Assembly: GCA_002509325.1 (NCBI GenBank)
Contig: DADO01000238.1
Coordinates: 1-11,993, forward strand
Source: Methanosarcina sp. UBA402
GTDB taxonomy: Archaea > Halobacteriota > Methanosarcinia > Methanosarcinales > Methanosarcinaceae
Direction: 5' to 3'
DNA: 11,993 nucleotides
The notes under the pieces were generated by a model that saw only the letters and a list, made by a program, of their open reading frames with translations, did no database searches and had not been told where the DNA came from. A program made the translations under genes and the position numbers. Numbering within the stretch: the first letter of the stretch is position 1; each line of letters begins with the position of its first letter. Below, piece by piece: positions 6,511 to 11,993 of this stretch.

Positions 6511-6579
6511 AAATTATAGGCCGTTTATCTGTTTTTAAAGCATTTTCATTAATTTTGGCAAAACCTCACTTAAGAAGAT

Positions 6580-6612
6580 TTTCAGATTTCATGAAATCTT
6601 TCAGATTTCATG
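6580..6612. promoter_or_regulatory. Operator-like palindrome and repeated half-site upstream of the exonuclease-like gene
   Basis: TTTCAGATTTCATG occurs at 6580-6593 and 6599-6612 (19-bp period). The first copy is part of a perfect 16-bp palindrome, AGATTTCATGAAATCT (6584-6599). The element ends about 12 bp before the TATA box at 6624, where a bound regulator would contact the transcription machinery. Confidence 0.45.
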
Positions 6613-6623
6613 CAATATTTTTA

Positions 6624-6631
6624 TTATATAT
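6624..6631 (+). promoter_or_regulatory. TATA box for the exonuclease-like gene, implying a very short leader
   Basis: TTATATAT is centred about 29 bp upstream of the ATG at 6657. With the usual archaeal spacing, the transcript would start within a few bases of the ATG, so the mRNA may be leaderless or nearly so. This also argues against the in-frame TTG at 6555 as start. Confidence 0.5.
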
Positions 6632-6656
6632 TACTTCCAAGTGGTTTAGAGGAAAC

Positions 6657-7406
6657 ATGCTGAATAATACATACATTCATATCCCAGGCGTAGGGAAAGG
6701 TCTTGAAAAGAAAATCTGGGCTCAAGGAATACAGACATGGGAAGAATTTCTCGAGATGGAAGACAGGATCGCTATACCTTCATCACGAAAAGCCAGAATT
6801 TGTGAAGAGGTAAGAATATCTTCTAAATACCTGGCAGCAAAAGATCACTGCTTTTTTTCACAATGCCTTCCTTCTGCGGAACATTGGAGAGCATATTCCT
6901 CATTTTCCGATTCTTCCGCATTTGTAGATATTGAAACAACGGGGCTTTCTAAATCCCGGGATGAAATAACTGTTGTGGGCATTTACGACGGAAAAGAATC
7001 AAAGACCTATGTAAAAGATATTAACCTTGATGACGTCGTAGAAGAACTTTCAAAATACAGGCTACTCATATCCTTCAATGGCGCCCGCTTTGATTTACCT
7101 TTCATAAAATCCGAATTTCCTGAAATTGAGTTCAATCAACTCCATATAGACCTTATGTATCCTTTAAGGCGGATAGGATACAGTGGTGGTCTAAAAAACA
7201 TCGAAAAGTTGCTTGGGCTCTCTCGAAGTGACGGTACCGAAGGTTTGACAGGGCTTGATGCTGTAAGGCTCTGGAAACAATATGAAAGAGGAGACGAGGA
7301 AGCTCTGGACAAACTTATTAAGTATAACAGAGAGGATATAGTTAATTTGAAAACGATTATAGAGCTTACCTACCCTAAAATGATTGAAAAGGCTCTCAAG
7401 ATCTGA
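6657..7406 (+). CDS. DEDDy 3'-5' exonuclease-like protein (RNase H-fold, YprB type)
   Basis: Predicted 249-residue RNase H-fold nuclease. The N-terminus YIHIPGVGKGLEKKIWAQGIQTWEEFL (5-32) is the helix-hairpin-helix-like element that precedes the nuclease fold in YprB-type proteins. The acidic residues of the DEDDy group follow in order: FVDIETTGL with Asp91 and Glu93 (motif I), SFNGARFDLPFI with Asp146 (motif II) and YNREDIVNL with Tyr223 and Asp227 (motif III). Substrate (DNA or RNA) is unknown. The frame extends upstream to a TTG at 6555, but the ATG at 6657 begins exactly at the conserved domain, and a TATA box and palindromic operator lie inside the extension. A GGA precedes the ATG closely. 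The gene is first on the plus strand; the next gene has its own promoter. Confidence 0.85.
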   Translation: MLNNTYIHIPGVGKGLEKKIWAQGIQTWEEFLEMEDRIAIPSSRKARICEEVRISSKYLAAKDHCFFSQCLPSAEHWRAYSSFSDSSAFVDIETTGLSKSRDEITVVGIYDGKESKTYVKDINLDDVVEELSKYRLLISFNGARFDLPFIKSEFPEIEFNQLHIDLMYPLRRIGYSGGLKNIEKLLGLSRSDGTEGLTGLDAVRLWKQYERGDEEALDKLIKYNREDIVNLKTIIELTYPKMIEKALKI

Positions 7407-7434
7407 GCGGTAAAATCCTTCAGATCCAGAATTT

Positions 7435-7475
7435 ACAAAAGGCAAACCACAAAAGGCAAACCACAAAAGGCAAAC
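7435..7475. repeat. 14-bp tandem repeat, three copies
   Basis: ACAAAAGGCAAACC at 7435-7448 and 7449-7462, then a 13-base copy at 7463-7475. It lies between the exonuclease-like gene and the TATA box of pgi. Confidence 0.8.
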
Positions 7476-7506
7476 ATCGGCAGCAAATAATGTTTTCATC
7501 AATTAA

Positions 7507-7514
7507 TTTATATA
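7507..7514 (+). promoter_or_regulatory. TATA box for the glucose-6-phosphate isomerase gene
   Basis: TTTATATA, an exact consensus match. It predicts a start near 7538 and a leader of about 140 nt that would contain the three-copy repeat at 7566-7650. Confidence 0.6.
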
Positions 7515-7565
7515 CTTTTACCACAGTCTCTGATAGTCGACTCTGTTAATGTATTGGCAGATTTA

Positions 7566-7650
7566 TAGCATATTCTTGTTTGCAATTCAATTAATAGCAT
7601 ATCTTGCTCGCAATTCAAACAATAGAATATTTTGCTTGCAATTCAAATAA
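7566..7650. repeat. 28-29 bp tandem repeat, three diverged copies, in the predicted pgi leader
   Basis: Units are 7566-7594, 7595-7622 and 7623-7650. All begin TAG-m-ATAT, have a TTGC or TTGT centre and share GCAATTCAA near the end. The array stops about 20 bp before the Shine-Dalgarno sequence and is probably transcribed, so it could act in the RNA; it could also be neutral. Confidence 0.75.
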
Positions 7651-7680
7651 TCCGTGGCTCTGATAGGAAAGGGGAATTCA

Positions 7681-8445
7681 ATGGAAGTAACACTGAAGTT
7701 CGGGGATAAAGTCACTGTGGCAGATGTGAGGAAACTCCATGATATGGAAGACGTAATGTTTGATAAGGAATGGTTTGAAGAAACAGAGGTAAGAGATCAA
7801 GACGTATACTACATGTTCCGGGATCTTGCGAAAAGTGACTCTGACCTTGAAGCAATTAAAGCTCATCACTTGAGATATGACATTACTATAATTCCTCCCG
7901 GAATGCTTGGACTGGAATATATTAAAACTGTAGGTCACTATCATCCGCGCGTTCCAGGAACAGATACTTCCTATCCTGAGATTTATCAGGTGCTTGAAGG
8001 TTCTGCTACCTATCTCCTGCAAAAGGTGAAAAGCGGAGAAGAGGATCTTGTTCTGGATGTTGTAGTAATCACAGCGAAAAAAGGAGATTTGGTGCTTGTT
8101 CCTCCTGGGTATGGGCATGTAACTATAAACGCTTCCGGTAAATCTCTTGAGATGGCAAATTGGGTTTGTCGCGATTTTAACTCGGTTTATGAACCTATTA
8201 AAAGATTTTCTGGAGCTTCTTACTTCCTTCTTAAAGAAGGCTTTGTCAAAAATCCCCTTTACAGGAATATCCCCTCTATCCGTCACCTTAAACCTCTAGC
8301 ATGCAGCGAGCTGGGGCTAGGCTCCGGAGAAAATATGTATGAGCTTGTACATGAGGTTGAGAAACTCAGGTTTTTGACAGCTCCACAGGATTTTGCTGGG
8401 TTCTTAACAGGAGTACTCGAAGAAGCAAGTTCTTCCCCAGCTTAA
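7681..8445 (+). CDS. pgi: Glucose-6-phosphate isomerase, cupin type
   Basis: Interconverts glucose 6-phosphate and fructose 6-phosphate in the cytoplasm, for gluconeogenesis and glycogen turnover in a methanogen. This is the metal-dependent cupin family, unrelated to the classical PGI fold and characterised from Pyrococcus, Archaeoglobus and Methanosarcina. In the 254-residue protein, cupin motif 1 is GHYHP...YPEIYQVLEG with metal ligands His86, His88 and Glu100, and motif 2 is GDLVLVPPGYGHVTIN with His146. The C-terminal 60-70 residues extend beyond the short Pyrococcus enzyme. The ATG at 7681 is chosen because GGAAAGGGGA lies 6 nt upstream; an in-frame GTG at 7654 lacks such a site. The gene has its own TATA box and a repeat-rich leader, and is followed by T-rich sequence. 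Confidence 0.95.
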   Translation: MEVTLKFGDKVTVADVRKLHDMEDVMFDKEWFEETEVRDQDVYYMFRDLAKSDSDLEAIKAHHLRYDITIIPPGMLGLEYIKTVGHYHPRVPGTDTSYPEIYQVLEGSATYLLQKVKSGEEDLVLDVVVITAKKGDLVLVPPGYGHVTINASGKSLEMANWVCRDFNSVYEPIKRFSGASYFLLKEGFVKNPLYRNIPSIRHLKPLACSELGLGSGENMYELVHEVEKLRFLTAPQDFAGFLTGVLEEASSSPA

Positions 8446-8451
8446 ATAAAC

Positions 8452-8477
8452 CTTATTAAACAAGTCTTATTAAACAA
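8452..8477. repeat. 12-bp direct repeat, two copies, 14-bp period
   Basis: CTTATTAAACAA at 8452-8463 and 8466-8477, directly after the pgi stop codon. Confidence 0.6.
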
Positions 8478-8498
8478 ACTTTACTTTTACTTTTTCCT
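8477..8498 (+). terminator. T-rich terminator candidate after pgi
   Basis: Three T tracts in a row (CTTTACTTTTACTTTTTCC) follow the pgi stop by about 35 bp. This is the typical archaeal signal without a hairpin. Confidence 0.45.
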
Positions 8499-8534
8499 AT
8501 CCACCTCGTTCTCTCAGGACGCCCTTAATTTCGA

Positions 8535-8592
8535 ATCAATCTTTGGATCAATCTTTGGATCAATCTTTGGATCAATCTTTAATCAATCTTTT
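8535..8592. repeat. 12-bp tandem repeat, about 4.8 copies
   Basis: ATCAATCTTTGG is exact three times from 8535 to 8570, then ATCAATCTTTAA and a partial copy to 8592. Confidence 0.85.
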
Positions 8593-8652
8593 TACCTTTC
8601 CTGTCCTCAGGTAGAACCCAATGTCAGGAGCAAGCGAGAGCCCTAAGAATAG

Positions 8653-8785
8653 GCAACAAGACAAAGAGTTAGCAGCAAGACAAAGAGTTAGCAGCAAGAC
8701 AAAGAGTTAGCAGCAAGACAAAGAATAAGCAACAAGACAAAGAATAAGCAATAGAAGCAAAGAATAAGCAGTAAGATAAGAATAG
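8653..8785. repeat. 19-bp tandem repeat (minisatellite), about seven copies
   Basis: The unit GCAGCAAGACAAAGAGTTA begins at 8653, 8672, 8691, 8710, 8729, 8748 and 8768. The central copies are exact; the right-hand copies change GTTA to ATAA, become irregular and fade out. This polarity suggests expansion on the left. No spacers, so not a CRISPR array. It ends about 85 bp before the start of the NrpR-domain gene. Apart from the repeats, the 8446-8869 gap has no gene. Confidence 0.85.
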
Positions 8786-8813
8786 ACGATCAAAGGCCCG
8801 ATACTTATTGTGG

Positions 8814-8837
8814 TAAATAATACGTAACATATAATAG
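8814..8837 (+). promoter_or_regulatory. Promoter region of the NrpR-domain gene
   Basis: Two TATA-like strings, GTAAATAATA (8814-8823) and ACATATAATAG (8827-8837), lie 35-55 bp upstream of the ATG. The first leaves the better leader for the GGAGGT site at 8859-8864. No clear GGTA-N6-TACC NrpR operator was found. Confidence 0.35.
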
Positions 8838-8869
8838 GTATAAATTCCTTCAAGTACTGGAGGTTTGAA

Positions 8870-9628
8870 ATGGAAAAAAGTGGATACCGTATTCAATTTA
8901 CATCATCCAGAATAAAGGATTTGATGTACAGGACTACGTTTGATCCTAAGAAAATGGATGGAGATGTCATACTTAATCTCTCACTTATTGATAAAAAAGA
9001 TCTGGATGACGTGCTTGGGATCTTCAAGATGGTAATTTCAAGTGGGCTTTCAGTTACTCCCTATGTTAAGATAATTTCTGAGGGAGAATCTATAGGAGAT
9101 CTGACTATTGATAAAGGAAGAGTAGGTATAGGGACTGTATGCAGCATTACGATTGACGGCGTATTGCTTAAAGCAGGAATTCCTATAAACCCCAAACTTG
9201 GAGGAGTTGTTCAGATCCGAAATGGAATTCCGGTGCGTTTTACTGATGTGCTAACCTACGTAAGTACGACTGTAGACCCGCTTGAAATCCTGATGTCACA
9301 GGGTATTACTTCTGTTTCAGAGATGCTCAGGACAGGCTCAGGCAAGGTTCTTGCGAATCTCAGGGAAGCTCCTATGGTTGCAAGAGATGAAATCGAAAGC
9401 TGCCTTTCTGACCTTCTGGATGCAGGCTTCAGTGGAATCCTGGAAGTCGGAGAACCGAATACCCGGGTTCTGGATGTTCCCATCGAGAGAGATCATCTTG
9501 GAATAGTTGTCATAGGAGGGACAAATCCTATGGCTGTTGTACAGGAATATGGGATTGCTATTGATACCAGTGCAATGTCCAGGTTAATTTCATTTAAAGA
9601 AATGAGCAGGATTGAAGATTTGGTTTAA
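8870..9628 (+). CDS. nrpRII: Single NrpR effector-domain protein without DNA-binding domain (NrpRII-like)
   Basis: NrpR is the euryarchaeal repressor of nitrogen-assimilation genes; its NrpR (DUF128) domains bind 2-oxoglutarate. Methanococcus NrpR has an N-terminal winged helix and two such domains; in Methanosarcina the functions are divided between NrpRI, with the DNA-binding domain, and NrpRII. This 252-residue protein starts directly in one NrpR domain: VTPYVKIISEGESIGDLTIDKGRVGIGTVCSITIDGVLLKAGIPINPKLGGVVQI, then GITSVSEMLRTGSGKVLANLREAP and DVPIERDHLGIVVIGGTNPMAVVQEYGI, all typical. There is no helix-turn-helix at the N-terminus, so it should act through a partner. The start is firm: GGAGGT lies 5 nt upstream of the ATG. 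No partner gene is in the window. Assignment to NrpRII rather than another single-domain paralogue is inference. Confidence 0.88.
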   Translation: MEKSGYRIQFTSSRIKDLMYRTTFDPKKMDGDVILNLSLIDKKDLDDVLGIFKMVISSGLSVTPYVKIISEGESIGDLTIDKGRVGIGTVCSITIDGVLLKAGIPINPKLGGVVQIRNGIPVRFTDVLTYVSTTVDPLEILMSQGITSVSEMLRTGSGKVLANLREAPMVARDEIESCLSDLLDAGFSGILEVGEPNTRVLDVPIERDHLGIVVIGGTNPMAVVQEYGIAIDTSAMSRLISFKEMSRIEDLV

Positions 9629-9697
9629 GGCTCAATGGGAAATTTTATTCTCAAAAGTAAATTTCATTCTCAAAATCTCATTGTTATATTGAGCCTT
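9627..9697 (+). terminator. 10-bp inverted repeat enclosing a 19-bp duplication, downstream of nrpRII
   Basis: AAGGCTCAAT (9627-9636, overlapping the TAA stop) and ATTGAGCCTT (9688-9697) are perfect reverse complements with 51 nt between. The loop holds two copies of a 19-bp sequence (9640-9658 and 9659-9677, AAATTTyATTCTCAAAA core). It could close the nrpRII transcript, or that of the convergent gene. Confidence 0.4.
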
Positions 9698-9705
9698 ATC
9701 TATCG

Positions 9706-9739
9706 TTCAACCTTTATTTACTATTCAACCTTTATTTAC
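9706..9739. repeat. Exact 16-bp direct repeat, 18-bp period
   Basis: TTCAACCTTTATTTAC at 9706-9721 and 9724-9739, in the convergent gap between nrpRII and the DHH nuclease gene. The T-rich strand is plus, so it may add to termination of nrpRII. Confidence 0.65.
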
Positions 9740-9785
9740 CATCCCAATTTAGCTTTTCGGGACACTCTTCTGAAGGCTGGCTTCT

Positions 9786-11186
9786 TTACGTTGAATGCGC
9801 ATTTCTTCGCATTTGTTCTCCTATAAACAAGTCCAGTTTTCTTGTAAATTCTTCCTTTGTACCTTCAGGAATAGTTGCTCCTGCTGCAATATCATGCCCA
9901 CCACCTGCCCCTCCAACATCGGCTGAGACCATTGACATGGCTTCCGAAAGGTTAACTCCTCTGCGGATCAGGTCCTGGGTTCCCCTGGCTGAAACTTTGA
10001 TCCCGCCTTCGGCTTTTGCAAAAGCAATAATGGGAAGGTTTCTGTTTTCAACTAATGTAGAGCTCATGCCTGCAATAATTCCCACGATAGTTTCTTTTAT
10101 TTCCGAGCCTGCATCGAAGTACTGAATATTTTCAAGCTGGACAACCCCATTTTCTTTAACGTAGGTGAGTCCATTAACAAGGTTCTGTCTATGCTCGGCA
10201 AGCAATTTGCGGGCATCTTCATAGGCTTCTTCTCTATTCCCCATGCAGACCGCAAGTCCGATCTCGGCATGATCATAACGTGCAGTCGCGTTAAGAAGGG
10301 TAGAAAACTCTGAAGCATCTCTCATTTCAGTACCTTCTTTTTCTCCCAGGAGGATGTAAACCTCACCTATAAGGCGCTCGATCTTGTACGAAGGCATGCC
10401 TGATTTCAGGCAATACTGGAAAAGCCCTGAGACAACTTTTTGTTTTTCCGAGATTTCAAGGTCTATCCAGCGTCTAAAGTGTTTATCCTGGCTGATGCTA
10501 ATGTTAAGGGAATGAAGAAACTGAATGCAGGCTTCTTCGTCTCCTGTAAGCCCGGGAAGGTAAGGATCTGAGGAATATTGCATTAGTTTATGAACTGGGC
10601 GGGTTTGCTTTCCAAACAGAGTCAGGTCCTTTTTGAACTCGAGATTGCCTCCTTTGACTCCTTCTTTCAGAATTTCCCTGTTGATTCCAACAAGCTGCCC
10701 CATTTTCAAATGCTGCATGTCTCCGATTGCCCCTACTATTGCCAGAGAAGAAAGATCCTGATTTTTCCCAAGGGCTGTAGCCAGCAGGTAAGCACTTCCC
10801 GAGCCACTTAATTCATAGGAACCGTTTGCTCCGAAAAGGTGGGGGTTCAGGTGAAATTGATGGTTTCCCTGAGGTTGGTGATGGTCTGAGATCACTGCAT
10901 TGATCCCGCGAGATTTTATTTGTTCACACATCCCGCTGCCCAGATCCGTAAAAATGACAATGTTATGGTTTTGATCTGCGATGGTGTCAAGAGCTTTTTC
11001 ATCAAGCTGCTTGACGAAACGTGTTGTATACTCGAAACCGCCCCTTTCAAGGGCTGTGCAGATAATTCCTGCAGAAGTCAGCCCGTCGGCATCAATATGG
11101 GATACAACGTGGACTGATCTGTACTTTTTAATCTCTTCGGCACACCTTGCTGCTTCTTTATGAAGGGTTTTTATTGTCTCAGACAT
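9786..11186 (-). CDS. DHH-family single-strand nuclease (archaeal RecJ/GAN-like)
   Basis: Predicted DHH phosphoesterase of the archaeal RecJ group; members degrade single-stranded DNA or RNA, and one (GAN) binds the GINS replication complex. In the 466-residue protein, motif I is HIDADG (Asp32, Asp34), motif II FTDLGSG (Asp81), motif III SDHH (Asp101-His102-His103) and motif IV AIGDM (Asp156). The DHHA1 domain ends with VGGAGGGHDIAAGATIP near residue 430-446. Length fits archaeal RecJ proteins. I choose the ATG at 11184-11186, since GGAG lies 6 nt upstream; an in-frame ATG four codons earlier (11196-11198) has no well-placed site. It follows the PD-(D/E)XK gene by about 50 bp on the same strand, suggesting a two-gene repair or replication unit. 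Which archaeal RecJ paralogue it is, and whether it binds GINS, cannot be told. Confidence 0.9.
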   Translation of the reverse strand: MSETIKTLHKEAARCAEEIKKYRSVHVVSHIDADGLTSAGIICTALERGGFEYTTRFVKQLDEKALDTIADQNHNIVIFTDLGSGMCEQIKSRGINAVISDHHQPQGNHQFHLNPHLFGANGSYELSGSGSAYLLATALGKNQDLSSLAIVGAIGDMQHLKMGQLVGINREILKEGVKGGNLEFKKDLTLFGKQTRPVHKLMQYSSDPYLPGLTGDEEACIQFLHSLNISISQDKHFRRWIDLEISEKQKVVSGLFQYCLKSGMPSYKIERLIGEVYILLGEKEGTEMRDASEFSTLLNATARYDHAEIGLAVCMGNREEAYEDARKLLAEHRQNLVNGLTYVKENGVVQLENIQYFDAGSEIKETIVGIIAGMSSTLVENRNLPIIAFAKAEGGIKVSARGTQDLIRRGVNLSEAMSMVSADVGGAGGGHDIAAGATIPEGTKEEFTRKLDLFIGEQMRRNAHST

Positions 11187-11237
11187 TATTCTCTCCATGA
11201 TTTTCTGCTTGCCTCAATTTAACCACTTTCTCTATCT

Positions 11238-11720
11238 TTATTTTCTTTCCCATTCCTCCGGGTCAACTCTATAATCTTTTCCTTCTCTTTTTATTTCTGG
11301 AAAACTTCGAATTTCCTGTAATGTAAGTTTGAGATTCTGAGCAAGATATTCTTTTTCTAGCTCATTCCAGGGAATCATGTACGCTTCCCTGTTATAGCCG
11401 GACCCCAGGCGAAGTTCCACCGCAAGAAATCCACGTCTTCCTGATTTATTCAGATAGTCCGAAATTCTTTCTATCTGATGGACTCCATTTTTGTCTACAG
11501 TAAAATGCTGAGAGAAATAAAGTGCATTTGCCCCTTTATCCACAGAGATGCTTTTGCATTCAATTCCAAGGTATAAATCCGGATTAAGAGAGTCCACAAG
11601 CACATCAAGAAACTGTGGAGTGAATCTATGCTGTTTAAGTCTATAGGAGATAGCTCTTATCCCTTTCTCTTCAATGTACGCGTTAAATGAATTTACAAGC
11701 ATGCGTTCAAAATCGGTCAT
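11238..11720 (-). CDS. PD-(D/E)XK nuclease-like protein, resembling Hjc
   Basis: The 160-residue protein shows the core pattern of archaeal Holliday-junction resolvase-like nucleases: an N-terminal helix with FERMLVNSF (Glu5), FTPQFLDVLVD (Asp39), then LGIECKS with Glu54 and Lys56, and a following HQIERISDYLNKSGRRGFLAVEL segment (Gln82), ending in a C-terminal extension of about 40 residues with a WNELEKEY helix. Spacing from Asp39 to Glu-x-Lys is as expected for the fold. It is somewhat longer than Hjc (about 120-140), so it may be a paralogue with another substrate. The ATG at 11718-11720 follows an AGGAT site. It is first in a likely two-gene unit with the DHH nuclease. Fold call is moderate; function as a resolvase is inference. 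Confidence 0.7.
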   Translation of the reverse strand: MTDFERMLVNSFNAYIEEKGIRAISYRLKQHRFTPQFLDVLVDSLNPDLYLGIECKSISVDKGANALYFSQHFTVDKNGVHQIERISDYLNKSGRRGFLAVELRLGSGYNREAYMIPWNELEKEYLAQNLKLTLQEIRSFPEIKREGKDYRVDPEEWERK

Positions 11721-11993
11721 GAAATCCTGTTAAATGTTATCGCTATTTTACTTAAGCCTTTTACTCGAAATGTTGCTTTTATTGCCTTGAATAGACAGAA
11801 GCAGGTTTTTATCAGCCAAACGATGGTAGTTAAGATACTTCCAGATTCTGGTAAAAGAGTACGAAAAATTCTCTCAGGGAGGTTTGCTCGAAAATCAAAA
11901 AAGCTTGAATAATGTAATCAATTTAAACAATTTGATCAATTTAAACGATGTAATCATTTGAATAAGTATTCAATTTGAATAAGTAATCAATTT
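11721..11993. other. Intergenic right edge with promoter of the nuclease pair and a small plus-strand open frame
   Basis: A weak TATA-like TTAAGTAAAAT on the minus strand near 11745-11756 could drive the PD-(D/E)XK gene. On the plus strand an open frame from ATG 11823 to TAA 11912 encodes 29 residues, very basic (GKRVRKILSGRFARKSKKLE), open further upstream but with no ribosome binding site; it may be a gene scrap. The last 80 bases are repeats. Confidence 0.3.
11911..11993. repeat. Degenerate AT-rich tandem repeats continuing past the right edge
   Basis: Two 18-bp units ending ATCAATTTAAAC (11911-11928, 11929-11946) are followed by related units containing ATTTGAATAAGTA (about 11956-11968 and 11973-11985) and another ATCAATTT at the edge. 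Confidence 0.65.

Larger units (their letters stand above)
6085..6575. other. Very AT-rich divergent intergenic region between mdh and the exonuclease-like gene
   Basis: No gene is supported. Notable content: an exact 13-bp tandem duplication and an 18-bp perfect palindrome, listed separately. The stretch 6180-6420 is markedly richer in A+T than anything else here, and it contains many chance TATA-like strings, so promoter calls in it are unsafe. Confidence 0.5.

Noticed and set aside
6085..6575. Replication origin in the very AT-rich divergent gap
   Set aside because: No Cdc6/Orc1 gene is nearby and no ORB-like repeat with a G tract was seen; AT-richness alone is not enough.
6555..6656. N-terminal extension of the exonuclease-like protein from a TTG codon
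   Set aside because: It contains the palindrome and TATA box, and the conserved domain begins right at the ATG at 6657.
7678..8286. Minus-strand 202-residue reading frame
   Set aside because: It lies entirely opposite the well-supported cupin isomerase and has no domain pattern.
8653..8785. CRISPR array
   Set aside because: The 19-bp units are head to tail without unique spacers, and no cas gene is present.
8812..8852. NrpR operator in front of the NrpR-domain gene
   Set aside because: GGTAAATAATACGT and GGTATAAATTCC resemble half-sites but do not fit GGTA-N6-TACC or GGAA-N6-TTCC.
8669..8896. Minus-strand 75-residue reading frame
   Set aside because: It is the translation of the 19-bp tandem repeat (LSCC-type repeats) and overlaps the start of the NrpR-domain gene.

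Overview
The window reads as a piece of a Methanosarcina-type methanogenic archaeon chromosome. Supporting evidence: an archaeal-type tyrosyl-tRNA synthetase close to the Methanocaldococcus enzyme, a Thg1-family tRNA guanylyltransferase, a cupin-type (metal-dependent) glucose-6-phosphate isomerase, a free-standing NrpR effector domain, an archaeal DHH nuclease, AT-rich gaps, archaeal TATA boxes and GGTG/GGAGG ribosome binding sites. There is no rRNA, tRNA, transposase or CRISPR array that I can see. The organism assignment is inference from gene content.

Layout. Left part (1-4463, all minus strand): a peptide-deformylase-like protein with an open, in-frame tail region running off the left edge; a Methanosarcina-style hypothetical protein; then an apparent three-gene unit read right to left as PRC-barrel protein, thg1, tyrS, closed by a strong hairpin. 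A 580-bp gap (4464-5044) holds a possible plus-strand small RNA. Next is mdh (minus), then a 690-bp, very AT-rich divergent region, then three plus-strand genes: a DEDDy exonuclease-like protein, the cupin glucose-6-phosphate isomerase, and the NrpR-domain protein. On the right, a minus-strand pair encodes a PD-(D/E)XK (Hjc-like) nuclease followed by a DHH-family RecJ/GAN-like nuclease.

How the genes relate: thg1 and tyrS both serve tRNA maturation or charging; mdh and pgi are central carbon enzymes (malate/oxaloacetate and gluconeogenesis/glycogen); the NrpR-domain protein is a 2-oxoglutarate-responsive nitrogen regulator component; the DEDD, DHH and PD-(D/E)XK proteins are nucleic-acid enzymes, the last two probably co-transcribed.

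The most notable points are (i) a clear peptide deformylase fold signature, with Cys-His-Glu-His metal-site residues kept but motif I and II residues changed, in a domain of life that does not use formyl-methionine; (ii) thg1 ends in an amber UAG codon and carries Trp (UGG) at codon 142, in the gene family known to contain pyrrolysine in a sister species; and (iii) nearly every intergenic gap carries its own, unrelated, short tandem repeat (periods 12-30 bp), several placed at promoters, including four copies of an ACATG-NN-CATGT palindrome.
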